The notes under the pieces are model-generated. The model saw nothing but the letters and a program-made list of their open reading frames with translations. It did not search any database and was not told the DNA's origin. The position numbers were made by a program, and so were the translations under genes. Shown in pieces: positions 27,181-34,480 of a DNA stretch of 34,480 bases. The first letter of the stretch is position 1. Each line of letters opens with the position of its first letter. The DNA lies in contig JAFAXD010000504.1 of assembly GCA_019241285.1 (NCBI GenBank), forward strand, positions 1 to 34,480. The letters are read 5' to 3'. The stretch comes from Xanthobacteraceae bacterium (GTDB lineage: Bacteria; Pseudomonadota; Alphaproteobacteria; Rhizobiales; Xanthobacteraceae).

Positions 27181-28181
27181 TTGGACTTGGCCGTATGGGC
27201 GGCAACATGGTGCGACGCCTGCTCAAGGCGGGGCACCAGTGTGTCGTGTTCGATAAGTTCACCAAGGCGGTCGACGACCTCGCGCGCGAGAAAGCGGTTG
27301 GGTCGTCCTCATTCGGCGACCTGGTGCAGAAACTCCAGGCGCCGCGCGCGGTGTGGTTGATGGTGCCGGCCGCTGTCGTTGACGAGACCATTCATGAGGT
27401 CGCGCCGCACCTCAAGCCCGGGGACATCCTGATCGACGGAGGCAACTCCTATTACGTGGATGACATCCGCCGCGCCAAGGAGCTCGCATCCAAACAAATC
27501 CACTATATCGACGTCGGCACCAGCGGCGGCGTGTGGGGCCTTGAGCGCGGTTACTGCATGATGATCGGCGGCCCGCAGCAAGCGGTACGCCACCTTGATC
27601 CGATCTTCAAAGCTCTGGCCCCCGGCATCGGCAACATTCCGCGCACGCCTGGGCGGGAGAAGCTCGATGGCACGGCGGAGCAGGGCTATCTGCATTGCGG
27701 TCAGAACGGCGCCGGCCACTTCGTCAAGATGGTGCACAACGGCATCGAATACGGCGTCATGGCCGCTTACGCGGAAGGAATGAACATTCTGCGTCATGCC
27801 AATATCGGCAAACAGCAGGCAACGATCGACGCGGAAACGACACCGCTGCGCGACCCCGAGCTCTATCAATACGATCTCGATTTGCGCGACATCGCCGAGG
27901 TCTGGCGCCGCGGCAGCGTGATCGCGTCGTGGCTTCTGGACCTCACCGCCTCCGCGCTCGCTCAGGACCCGCAGCTCTCCAAATTCGGCGGCCGCGTGTC
28001 CGACTCCGGCGAAGGCCGCTGGACCGTGAAGGCCGCAATCGACGAGGCGGTGCCGGCGCCCGTGCTCTCAACGGCGCTTTACGAGCGCTTCAGCTCGCGC
28101 GGCGAAGCAACGTTCGCGAACCAGCTTCTGTCGGCGATGCGGTACGAATTCGGAGGACACCTGGAGAAACCCAAGGAGTAG
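27165..28181 (+). CDS. gnd: 6-phosphogluconate dehydrogenase, decarboxylating (short GntZ type)
   Basis: 338 residues, the short form of the family rather than the 470-residue enterobacterial form; short forms are often NAD-preferring. It has an N-terminal Rossmann motif [19 protein letters not shown], then [38 protein letters not shown] and the catalytic lysine segment [22 protein letters not shown]. The product is ribulose-5-phosphate plus CO2 and reduced cofactor. The start overlaps the end of rpe by 16 bases, with GGAG about 8 bases before the ATG, so coupling is likely. Confidence 0.96.
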   Translation: MQLGMIGLGRMGGNMVRRLLKAGHQCVVFDKFTKAVDDLAREKAVGSSSFGDLVQKLQAPRAVWLMVPAAVVDETIHEVAPHLKPGDILIDGGNSYYVDDIRRAKELASKQIHYIDVGTSGGVWGLERGYCMMIGGPQQAVRHLDPIFKALAPGIGNIPRTPGREKLDGTAEQGYLHCGQNGAGHFVKMVHNGIEYGVMAAYAEGMNILRHANIGKQQATIDAETTPLRDPELYQYDLDLRDIAEVWRRGSVIASWLLDLTASALAQDPQLSKFGGRVSDSGEGRWTVKAAIDEAVPAPVLSTALYERFSSRGEATFANQLLSAMRYEFGGHLEKPKE

Positions 28182-28183
28182 TT

Positions 28184-28897
28184 GTGCGTATCGACGTTCT
28201 GCCCGATTCCGATGCGGCCGCGCGGAAAGCGGCCGCAATCATTGCCGGCGAGGTGCGAGCCGCCGCGTCGCGCGGCCGCTTTGTCATGGCGGTGAGTGGT
28301 GGGCACACGCCCTGGCAGATGCTGCGCGCGCTTGCGGCCGAGGATCTTCCTTGGGAACTGATCCACGTGCTGCAGGTCGATGAGCGTGTTGCCGCTGCGG
28401 GCGATCCGGACCGCAACCTCGTGCATCTGCGTGAGAGCCTGCTCGCACGCGCGCCGTTGCGCTCCGATCAGATTCACGGGATGCCGGTCGAAGCATCGGA
28501 TCTGCAGCGCGCAGCCCAGGATTATGCGGCGACGCTGGAGCAGCTCGCCGGGTCCCCGCCCGTGCTCGATCTCGTCCATCTCGGATTGGGGCCGGACGGC
28601 CACACGGCATCGCTGGTGCCCGGCGATCCGGTGCTGCGGGTCACTGACAAAGACGTCGCGCTGGCGGGACCGTACCAGGGACACCGCCGCATGACCCTGA
28701 CCTATCCGGTGATCAACCGCGCACGTTCGGTCCTGTGGCTTGTGACCGGGGCTGAGAAAGCGCCGGTGTTGCCACGGCTGCTGGCCGGCGATCAATCAAT
28801 CCCCGGCGGTCGCATTGCTCAGGAGCGCGCGGTGGTCATTGCCGACCGCGCAGCAGCAAGTCAGCTCGATGAGAGTAAGAAAGAGGTGCGTGCATGA
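28184..28897 (+). CDS. pgl: 6-phosphogluconolactonase
   Basis: 237 residues from a GTG at 28184, set by AAGGAG 5 bases upstream and by the gnd stop 2 bases before. The ORF-track entry runs backwards through gnd in another frame and is rejected. Motifs: FVMAVSGGHTPWQML, VLQVDERVAAAGDPDRN, DLVHLGLGPDGHTASLVPGDPVL and LTYPVINRARSVLWLVTGAEKAPVL, all of the DevB/SOL family. It hydrolyses 6-phosphogluconolactone, linking zwf to gnd. Confidence 0.95.
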   Translation: MRIDVLPDSDAAARKAAAIIAGEVRAAASRGRFVMAVSGGHTPWQMLRALAAEDLPWELIHVLQVDERVAAAGDPDRNLVHLRESLLARAPLRSDQIHGMPVEASDLQRAAQDYAATLEQLAGSPPVLDLVHLGLGPDGHTASLVPGDPVLRVTDKDVALAGPYQGHRRMTLTYPVINRARSVLWLVTGAEKAPVLPRLLAGDQSIPGGRIAQERAVVIADRAAASQLDESKKEVRA

Positions 28898-31005
28898 GCG
28901 AAACGCAAACCACCGCCAAACCCGCGGCGCAGAACCGTGACGCCGCCAGCATGGATCAGCTGGCGATCAACACCATCCGTACCCTCTCGATCGACGCCGT
29001 CCAGCAGGCAAAGTCCGGTCACCCCGGCACGCCGATGGCGCTCGCGCCGCTCGTCTACGTGATCTGGAACCGGATCATGCGGTTCGATCCGCAGGATCCG
29101 ATCTGGCCGAACCGGGATCGCTTCATTCTCTCCAACGGGCACGCATCGATGCTGCTGTGGTCGATGCTGCACCTGACGGGAACGCGCGCCGTCAACGCCG
29201 CGTACGAACGGCTGGGCGAACCATCCGTTACGCTCGATGACATCCGCCACTTCCGCCAGCTCGGCAGCAAGGCGCCCGGACATCCCGAATATCATCTCGT
29301 CTCCGGGGTCGAAGCCACGACCGGTCCGCTCGGGCAGGGCGTCGGCATGAGCGTCGGCATGGCGATGGCACAGAAGTGGCTCGCCGCGCGCTACAACAAG
29401 CCCAGTTTTCCGATCTTCGACTACAACATCTACACCATTTGCGGTGACGGCGACATGATGGAAGGGATCGCGTCAGAAGCCGCATCGCTCGCCGGCCATC
29501 TGCAACTCGACAACCTGTGCTGGATCTACGACAACAATCACATCACCATCGAGGGCAAGACCGAGATCACGTTTACCGAGGACATCGCGAGCCGCTTCCG
29601 CGCCTATGGCTGGAACGTGCTGCGCATCACCGATGCCAACGACCTCGGCATGATCGAGCAGGCACTCGATCAGTTCCGCAATACCAAGAGCCGGCCAACC
29701 TTCATCGTCCTCGACAGCCATATCGGCTACGGCGCGCCGCACAAACACGACACGGCCGCCGCCCACGGAGAGCCGCTGGGTGACGAGGAAGTGCGCCTGA
29801 CCAAGCGCGCCTATGGCTGGCCGGAGGACGCAAAATTCCTGGTGCCGGATGGGGTGCGCGAACACTTCGATGCCGGCATAGGCGCGCGTGGTGCCACGGC
29901 CCGCCGCCGCTGGGCCGAGTTGTTTGGTGCGTACCGCACCCAGCATGCGCCACTCGCGACCGAGATCGATCTGATGCAACGGCGCGAGCTGCCCGCCGGA
30001 TGGGATACGGGACTTCCTGTGTTCCCGGCCGATCCGAAGGGCATCGCCGGCCGCGAGGCCTCGGGCAAAGTGCTCAATGTGCTGGCCCAGAACATCCCCT
30101 GGTTCCTGGGCGGCTCGGCCGATCTCGGCACCTCCAACAAGACCACGCTGACGTTCTCCGGTGCCGGCGATTTCGAGCCGGGCAATTACGCCGGAAAGAA
30201 CCTGCATTTCGGGATTCGCGAACACGCCATGGCGGCGTCGGTGAATGGCTTGGCGCTCTCCAAGCTGCGGCCGTTCGGAGCCACGTTCTTCATTTTCACG
30301 GATTATGCGCGGCCGTCCATTCGCCTCGCTGCGCTGATGGAGATACCCTCCCTGTTCATCGTCACCCACGATGCCATGGGCGACGGCGAGGACGGCCCGA
30401 CCCATCAGCCGGTCGAGCAACTTGCCTCGTTCCGCGCCATGCCGGGCATCAGCGTGATCCGTCCCGCCGACGCCAACGAGGTCACGGAAGCCTATCGCCA
30501 TATATTGCAACTGCATCACAAGCCGACGCTGCTGGTCCTGTCGCGCCAAGCGCTGCCGACTTTGGACCGCAACACATACGCATCCGCCGCTGGTGTGGCG
30601 CGCGGGGCCTATGTGCTCGCCGACCCGCCCTCCGGCAATCCCGAAGTGATCATCATTGCGTCGGGCAGTGAGGTGAGCCTCGCCGCCACCGCCTATGAGC
30701 AGCTCAAGAGCCAGAATATTCGCGCGCGCGTGGTCTCCATGCCGTCGTGGGATATTTTTGATGAGCAATCGCAAGAGTATCGCGACAGCGTATTGCCGCC
30801 GCAGATTACGGCACGGGTCGCCGTCGAGCAGGCCTCGACCTTCGGCTGGGAGCGCTATGTCGGACAGCACGGCCGTGTGGTCGGTATGCACACGTTCGGC
30901 GCCTCCGCGCCTCTCAAGGAGCTGCTGCGCAAATATGGCTTCGAGCCGGAACGCCTGGTTGACGTCGTCAAACAAGTGCTGACCGCCACGCAGGCCCGAA
31001 CCTGA
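28894..31005 (+). CDS. tkt: Transketolase
   Basis: 703 residues. The thiamine diphosphate site GDGDMMEGIASEAASLAGHLQLDNLCWIYDNNHITIEG is followed by the central pyrimidine domain (HFGIREHAMAASVNGLAL, THDAMGDGEDGPTHQPVEQLASFRAMPG) and the C-terminal domain. The N terminus has QAKSGHPGTPMALAPL and ATTGPLGQGVGMSVGMA. It moves two-carbon units between sugar phosphates. Its ATG overlaps the pgl stop by 4 bases (ATGA), a typical coupled junction. Confidence 0.97.
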   Translation: MSETQTTAKPAAQNRDAASMDQLAINTIRTLSIDAVQQAKSGHPGTPMALAPLVYVIWNRIMRFDPQDPIWPNRDRFILSNGHASMLLWSMLHLTGTRAVNAAYERLGEPSVTLDDIRHFRQLGSKAPGHPEYHLVSGVEATTGPLGQGVGMSVGMAMAQKWLAARYNKPSFPIFDYNIYTICGDGDMMEGIASEAASLAGHLQLDNLCWIYDNNHITIEGKTEITFTEDIASRFRAYGWNVLRITDANDLGMIEQALDQFRNTKSRPTFIVLDSHIGYGAPHKHDTAAAHGEPLGDEEVRLTKRAYGWPEDAKFLVPDGVREHFDAGIGARGATARRRWAELFGAYRTQHAPLATEIDLMQRRELPAGWDTGLPVFPADPKGIAGREASGKVLNVLAQNIPWFLGGSADLGTSNKTTLTFSGAGDFEPGNYAGKNLHFGIREHAMAASVNGLALSKLRPFGATFFIFTDYARPSIRLAALMEIPSLFIVTHDAMGDGEDGPTHQPVEQLASFRAMPGISVIRPADANEVTEAYRHILQLHHKPTLLVLSRQALPTLDRNTYASAAGVARGAYVLADPPSGNPEVIIIASGSEVSLAATAYEQLKSQNIRARVVSMPSWDIFDEQSQEYRDSVLPPQITARVAVEQASTFGWERYVGQHGRVVGMHTFGASAPLKELLRKYGFEPERLVDVVKQVLTATQART

Positions 31006-31019
31006 CGGTCGCGCCGCAC

Positions 31020-31697
31020 ATGAGCACACCCGACATCGTCTTCCTGTTCGATATCGACAACACGCTGGTCAACAATGACCACGTCCAGGCCGATCTCAAA
31101 CAGCACCTCGCAACGACGTACGGCCCGGAGGCGCGCGATCGCTATTGGGAGATCCTGGAGCAGAAGCGGACTGAGCTCGGATATGTCGACTATCTCGGTG
31201 CATTGGAACGCTACCGGGAGGAATCGATGCACCGGCCGGAAATCCTGCGCATGGCGAACTGGCTGATCGACTACCCGTTCGCCGACCGCGTATATCCGGG
31301 CGCCCTGGATGCCGTGCGGCACGTGCGCCAATGGGGGCTGCCCGTCGTGCTGTCCGACGGTGACGCCGTGTTTCAGCCGCGCAAAGTGGAGCGCTCCGGG
31401 GTCTGGAACGAATTCGAGGGGCGGGTGCTGATCTATATTCACAAGGAGGAGGAGCTTGACGACGTCGAGCGCCTCTATCCGGCGCGCCATTACGTGCTGA
31501 TCGATGACAAGCTGCGCATTCTGGCGTCGGTCAAGAAAGCCTGGGGCGACCGCGTCACCACCGTGTTCCCCAAACAGGGGCATTACGCGCTCGATCCGGC
31601 GACGCTCGCCGAATATCCGCCCGCCGATGTCGAGTTGGCGGCGATCGGGGATTTGGTGAAGTTTGATCTGAAGCAGCTGGTAAAGCAACGGACATAG
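31020..31697 (+). CDS. HAD-superfamily hydrolase
   Basis: 225 residues. HAD motif I is FLFDIDNTLV with D11 and D13; motif II is VVLSDGD; the later acidic motif is YVLIDDKLRILASVKKAWGD. A helical cap lies between them (about 20-90). Such proteins dephosphorylate small phosphoesters. It starts 14 bases after tkt and is likely the last gene of the operon; its place suggests a sugar phosphate or a damaged sugar metabolite as substrate, which is inference. Its end is followed by repeat-rich DNA. Confidence 0.88.
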   Translation: MSTPDIVFLFDIDNTLVNNDHVQADLKQHLATTYGPEARDRYWEILEQKRTELGYVDYLGALERYREESMHRPEILRMANWLIDYPFADRVYPGALDAVRHVRQWGLPVVLSDGDAVFQPRKVERSGVWNEFEGRVLIYIHKEEELDDVERLYPARHYVLIDDKLRILASVKKAWGDRVTTVFPKQGHYALDPATLAEYPPADVELAAIGDLVKFDLKQLVKQRT

Positions 31698-31822
31698 TCG
31701 CAGTCCACGTCTCAGACTGGATTCTGCTCACAAGTCGCAACTGCGTTCTTGACTTGGCGAAAGCAAAACGGATTGTCTGTTTGCTCTCGTGCAACGGCGC
31801 GACGACATGTGCGCTCGGCCAT

Positions 31823-31863
31823 TTCGAGACGCATGCGCGCGCGCATGCTCCTCAGGATGAGGT
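31823..31863 (-). repeat. Palindromic repeat, CCTCATCCTGAGGA / TCTCGAA type
   Basis: Read on the minus strand this is ACCTCATCCTGAGGAGC, then a GC-rich palindromic core, then TCTCGAA. The core GCATGCGCGCGCGCATGC is its own reverse complement. It is the same family as 31917-31968 and 34430-34480. Confidence 0.88.
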
Positions 31864-31916
31864 CTGAGTTTGTTGAAGCGCTGCCGAGATTGTTCATGCG
31901 CAGTCACGCACCGCCG

Positions 31917-31968
31917 CCCTCATCCTGAGGACCATGCGTGCGCAGCACGCATGCGTCTCGAAGGATGG
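31917..31968 (+). repeat. Palindromic repeat, CCTCATCCTGAGGA / TCTCGAAGGATG type
   Basis: CCCTCATCCTGAGGACC, a hairpin CATGCGTGC-GCA-GCACGCATG, then GTCTCGAAGGATGG. It faces the copy at 31823-31863 across about 50 bases, so the pair could fold into one large structure at the end of the sugar-phosphate operon. Confidence 0.88.
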
Positions 31969-31983
31969 CAGCGAGTTCGGGAC

Positions 31984-32380
31984 GTCATCTATGAAGAAAC
32001 GTCATCTATGGCAGAATCGTCATTTGCGAGCGTAGCGAAGCAATCCAGTGCGGCCCCTCCGCACTGGATTGCTTCGTCGCTTCGCTCCTCGCAATGACGA
32101 GTCTAATCGCGCCGAGCGCGGTTGCTGCCGGCCCATTCATCGGGCCTGGATCGAGCACGACGTCATGTATGGGGAACTACGTCATCAATGACGTGTCACG
32201 TCATCTATGAGATTCCAACGTCATGTATGGCCGAACCGGCGAACCTGTACCTAGGACCGCGAGAACTCGCAACGCCATCGCCGGCATACCAATTTGCGGC
32301 GTCATCTATGACGGGCGATGTCATCTATGGGGAAGGGTCACCTATCGGGAGAGGTCACCTATGGGAAAATGACATCTATG
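31984..32380 (+). repeat. Array of spaced direct decamers, consensus GTCATCTATG
   Basis: At least eleven same-strand copies start at 31984, 32001, 32162, 32181, 32200, 32220, 32301, 32320, 32337, 32354 and 32371. Variants are GTCATGTATG, GTCATCAATG, GTCACCTATC, GTCACCTATG and GACATCTATG. Within clusters the spacing is 17-20 bases. Gaps separate three clusters, and the first gap contains a palindromic repeat. Multiple spaced direct repeats of this kind are known at the ends of IS21-family elements, where the transposase binds, but no transposase gene is present. Confidence 0.8.
32018..32099. repeat. Palindromic repeat, CGTCATTTGCGAG / GAAGCAATCCAG type, inside the decamer array
   Basis: Same family as 17545-17625. 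It has a perfect 17-base stem, GAAGCAATCCAGTGCGG against CCGCACTGGATTGCTTC, with a 5-base loop. It begins with CGTCAT at about the next expected decamer position, so it may have entered or recombined at a decamer. Confidence 0.9.
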
Positions 32381-32468
32381 CGAGACCCCAACACGTTGCG
32401 GGCCGCGGGCACGTGCGCATCGCGCAGCACGCCCGCAGCCCGCACCGATCAGGATAAGCCGGACGGCC

Positions 32469-32747
32469 TCAGCGGCGGCCGTGCGAATAGTAGTAGTTCG
32501 GCGCCAGCACGCCCTGGCTCGTGATCAGCGAGGGGGCCGACACCGGGCCGCGGTTCACGCCCAGGCCGAGCACGGGGTTGCCGCCTCCGCCTCCCGCGCC
32601 CATAGCGAGTGCGCGGACCATGTCGTCGGGATCGGCAAGGCTCGAACCAAACCCACCGGCCCCGCTGGAGACGATGGTGAAGGCAGACGCACTATAGGCA
32701 GACAGCAGCAAGGCAGCCGCTGCCACGGCGAGCGAGAGCGTTCGCAT
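32469..32747 (-). CDS. Small secreted glycine-rich protein of unknown function
   Basis: 92 residues from the ATG at 32747, which has GGAGTGA 5 bases upstream; the GTG at 32756 given in the ORF track is less likely. A clear signal peptide (RTLSLAVAAAALLLSAYSASA, cleavage before FTIV) precedes a mature part of about 68 residues with a GAGGGGGNP run and a basic, tyrosine-rich end (NYYYSHGRR). No family is recognised. It is probably a periplasmic or surface protein. Confidence 0.7.
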   Translation of the reverse strand: MRTLSLAVAAAALLLSAYSASAFTIVSSGAGGFGSSLADPDDMVRALAMGAGGGGGNPVLGLGVNRGPVSAPSLITSQGVLAPNYYYSHGRR

Positions 32748-32856
32748 GGAAGTCACTCCGATTTACGCCGCTATTCTACCGCAATGCCGACCGAAATACC
32801 GTTGCAGTGAAGCAACGCTCGGAAATGATTTGTTGGAGCAGCGCCCACCGATCGCG

Positions 32857-33360
32857 CTACCCGCCGTAAAAGACGTTGTCGCCGAGGTCCTTCATTTCGA
32901 GGATCGCAGTGTCGGGTCGTCCGGAGATCGGGCGATTAAGGTGGGCCTCGATCACTTCGCCGACCACGATGTGATGGTCGCCCTGGGCAATGATCTCGGT
33001 CACCCGGCATTCCACCGCACCGGGCGCATCGGCCAGGATCGGCGCGCCGGAATCCCCTTTGCGGTACGCCTGTCCGCTGAGCTTGCCGTCCGTCACATCC
33101 ACCGGCCGGAAAAAGGTGAAGGCGAGGTTCTTCTGGTCCTTGCCCAGCATGTTGAGCGCAAAGACGCGAGCGGCCTTCACGGTCTCATAGGTGCCGGAGT
33201 CGGCCTTCACGCCCACGACCACTAGCGGCGGTGCAAAGGCGCTCTGGGTCACCCAGTTCACGGTCGCCGCCGCGACGTTCCCTTTGCCGTCGTCGGCCGT
33301 AAGTACGTAGATTCCATATGGAATCATACGCAGAACCGCTTTTTTCGCATCGTTATTCAT
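32857..33360 (-). CDS. Flavin reductase-like FMN-binding protein
   Basis: 167 residues. IPYGIYVLTADDGKGNVAAATVNWVTQSAFAPPLVVVGVKADSGTYETVKAARVFALNML is the usual start of the flavin reductase-like domain, and AVECRVTEIIAQGDHHIVVGEVIEAH its later conserved block. Relatives reduce FMN or FAD with NAD(P)H for a monooxygenase, or simply bind FMN. GGAGGAGG lies upstream of the ATG. It is divergent from the DoxX gene across about 220 bases, suggesting a shared redox or stress role. No partner oxygenase is adjacent. Confidence 0.9.
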   Translation of the reverse strand: MNNDAKKAVLRMIPYGIYVLTADDGKGNVAAATVNWVTQSAFAPPLVVVGVKADSGTYETVKAARVFALNMLGKDQKNLAFTFFRPVDVTDGKLSGQAYRKGDSGAPILADAPGAVECRVTEIIAQGDHHIVVGEVIEAHLNRPISGRPDTAILEMKDLGDNVFYGG

Positions 33361-33583
33361 CGGAAGCCCTCCTCCTGTACCCGCGATCGCTGCAAACTAT
33401 CGGGCTCGCATAACGCCGGTCAATGTGAGGGAAGCGACTGTTGCAGCGCGGCAGACGCGCGCGAGCGATACCATCCTCACGTCGCGCTCACAAACTTGTG
33501 TCTACGCTTGCGAACGCGATGGCGCATTTTGGCGGCGGCTTCCGCGGGCGAGGGGCGCCCGCCGTGAAGGAATGGGGTATCAG

Positions 33584-34069
33584 ATGACGACACACGCCTT
33601 TGACAATACTCAGCGTTCTGCGCCGGGACTGCTGAGCGGTCTCGATGCATTTGCAAGAGAGCACCAGGATACGCTGCTTTTGATCGGCCGAATCCTGATC
33701 GGACTCATCTTCCTGCGCAGCGGCTCCGACAAGCTCATGAACATCGACGGCTTCGCCGCGGGGCTCGCCCGTGGCGGCGTTCCGATGCCCACCTTCTTTG
33801 CGTGGCTCGGGGCACCGGTCGAGTTCATCAGCGGTGCTGCAATCGTGTTCGGTTTTGCCACCCGCTACGCGGCCATCTTGATGACCGCGTTCGTGATCGT
33901 GGCAACTTTGATCTCGCACCGCTACTGGGAATATACCGACGTTGCCATGCGACGTGCGAACGACATCAACTTCTACAAGAATGTCGCCATCATCGGCGGC
34001 GCGTTCTATGTGTTTGTGACCGGCAGCGGACGCTACGCGCTTGACACGCTGCTGCGCCGCAAAGGGTGA
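33584..34069 (+). CDS. DoxX-family membrane protein
   Basis: 161 residues from the ATG at 33584 (MTTHAFDNTQ); an in-frame ATG at 33572 is possible, but the upstream part of the ORF-track entry is not protein-like. Four membrane segments fit the DoxX pattern: LLIGRILIGLIFLRSGSDKLMN, PTFFAWLGAPVEFISGAAIVFGF, YAAILMTAFVIVATLISH and NVAIIGGAFYVFVTGSGRYALD. Members take part in quinone-linked or thiol/redox processes; few are characterised. It is divergent from the flavin reductase-like gene. Confidence 0.9.
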   Translation: MTTHAFDNTQRSAPGLLSGLDAFAREHQDTLLLIGRILIGLIFLRSGSDKLMNIDGFAAGLARGGVPMPTFFAWLGAPVEFISGAAIVFGFATRYAAILMTAFVIVATLISHRYWEYTDVAMRRANDINFYKNVAIIGGAFYVFVTGSGRYALDTLLRRKG

Positions 34070-34085
34070 GGTTCATGAGTTTGCT

Positions 34086-34236
34086 GTAGGGTGGGCATTG
34101 CGCCTGCTCGGCAGCCGTCCTTGACGATACCCCTCGGGCGCAATGTCCACGCTGTTGCTACTCTCGACAGCGTGGGCACGGCGCTTGTACGCGCCGTACG
34201 TCAGGTGAGGCCTTGCGTGCGCCGTGCCCACCCTAC
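34086..34236. repeat. Nested inverted-repeat element with GTAGGGTGGGCA ends
   Basis: Perfect 12-base ends, GTAGGGTGGGCA (34086-34097) and TGCCCACCCTAC (34225-34236), enclose two further inverted pairs. The left pair is GTGGGCATTGCGCC against GGCGCAATGTCCAC (one mismatch, near 34137-34150). The right pair is GTGGGCACGGCGC (34172-34184) against GCGCCGTGCCCAC (34219-34231). It could be a small non-autonomous mobile element or a tandem of two hairpins. Confidence 0.75.
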
Positions 34237-34238
34237 GC

Positions 34239-34419
34239 ACTGACCTACAGACCCGCGACCGCGAGTCGCGTCGTGCGCACTGCGCCCGACGTGACCGGGC
34301 ATAGCGGTGTCGGGATCGGCGTCGTCACAAATGCCGGCTTGCCGTCGTTCAAATATCTGGCCGCGCCGCTGAGCCCGGCGCAACTCGATGAGGTAATTCA
34401 GATACCGGGAGCTAATTGA
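34239..34419 (+). pseudogene. Possible C-terminal gene remnant
   Basis: The reading frame ending at 34419 has a protein-like tail: VVRTAPDVTGHSGVGIGVVTNAGLPSFKYLAAPLSPAQLDEVIQIPGAN. Its upstream part runs straight into the GTAGGGTGGGCA element, so if real it is the 3' end of a gene cut by that repeat. I recognise no family and no start or ribosome site. Low confidence. Confidence 0.25.
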
Positions 34420-34429
34420 ATCCTCGGGG

Positions 34430-34480
34430 CCCTCATCCTGAGGAGCACGCGGGCTCTGCCCGCGTGCGTCTCGAAGGATG
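34430..34480 (+). repeat. Palindromic repeat, CCTCATCCTGAGGA / TCTCGAAGGATG type, at the window edge
   Basis: CCCTCATCCTGAGGAG, hairpin CACGCGGGC-TCT-GCCCGCGTG, then CGTCTCGAAGGATG, ending with the window. The third copy of the family seen at 31823-31863 and 31917-31968. Confidence 0.88.

Larger units (their letters stand above)
31698..32468. other. Repeat-rich non-coding region
   Basis: 770 bases between the convergent ends of the HAD gene and the small secreted protein gene. It holds two opposed palindromic repeats, one palindromic repeat of a second type and a decamer array, listed separately. The ORFs offered here (75, 111 and 68 residues) are made of repeat sequence and look spurious. 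Confidence 0.8.

Noticed and set aside
29473-31029. 518-residue open frame on the minus strand opposite tkt
   Set aside because: It mirrors tkt exactly, is rich in Arg/His/Ala as expected of antisense frames in GC-rich DNA and has no recognisable domain.
31981-32380. CRISPR array
   Set aside because: The repeated unit is only about 10 bases, spacers are 7-10 bases and irregular, and no cas genes are present.
32122-32457. 111-residue plus-strand frame in the repeat-rich region
   Set aside because: Built almost wholly from the decamer repeats and flanks; no ribosome site and no protein-like pattern.

Overview
The window is a GC-rich chromosomal segment. Its gene content (short GntZ-type 6-phosphogluconate dehydrogenase, Tat-exported solute-binding protein, SAM/cyclase/AAA/TPR regulator) and its palindromic intergenic repeats (CGTCATTGCGAG...GAAGCAATCCAG and CCTCATCCTGAGGA...TCTCGAAGGATG) point to an alphaproteobacterium of the Hyphomicrobiales, probably the Bradyrhizobium/Rhodopseudomonas/Xanthobacteraceae neighbourhood. 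The taxonomic call is an inference from remembered repeat types and protein flavours, not from a search. No rRNA, tRNA, CRISPR array or intact transposase gene was seen.

Layout. 0.1-3.5 kb (minus): a 1120-residue SAM + class III nucleotide cyclase + AAA/NACHT-like ATPase + TPR protein. 3.7-8.1 kb (minus): a two-gene RND efflux operon, inner-membrane pump then periplasmic adaptor, overlapping by 11 bases and without an outer-membrane gene. 8.5-11.8 kb (minus): an AraC-type regulator, an SBP56/methanethiol-oxidase homologue and an uncharacterised six-TM protein. 11.9-16.6 kb (plus): fadD - MaoC/(R)-hydratase - class II-type phaC - phaZ, which reads as a self-contained medium-chain polyhydroxyalkanoate (PHA) make-and-break operon, divergent from the AraC gene. 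16.7-17.5 kb: an exported SAM-fold methyltransferase-like protein. 17.7-18.7 kb (minus): a type I extradiol dioxygenase (HpaD-like), divergent from a Tat-exported branched-chain-type ABC binding protein and a luciferase-like monooxygenase (18.9-21.2 kb, plus).

21.3-31.7 kb (plus) is a tight sugar-phosphate operon: zwf - tal - ROK kinase - pgi - rpe - gnd - pgl - tkt - HAD hydrolase. It supplies the oxidative pentose phosphate branch, most of the non-oxidative branch and the link to fructose-6-phosphate, with several overlapping start/stop junctions. Ribose-5-phosphate isomerase is absent. NADPH from zwf could serve biosynthesis, but no direct link to the PHA operon is visible.

31.7-32.5 kb is a non-coding, repeat-rich stretch: two opposed palindromic repeats, a second palindromic repeat type, and an array of about eleven same-strand degenerate decamers (consensus GTCATCTATG) spaced mostly 17-20 bases apart. 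I cannot fully explain it. The right end holds a small secreted glycine-rich protein, a flavin reductase-like protein divergent from a DoxX-family membrane protein, a nested GTAGGGTGGGCA inverted repeat, a possible gene remnant and another palindromic repeat at the window edge.

The strongest candidates for something new are the compact class II PHA operon outside Pseudomonas, the RND pump with an altered proton-relay set, and the decamer array.
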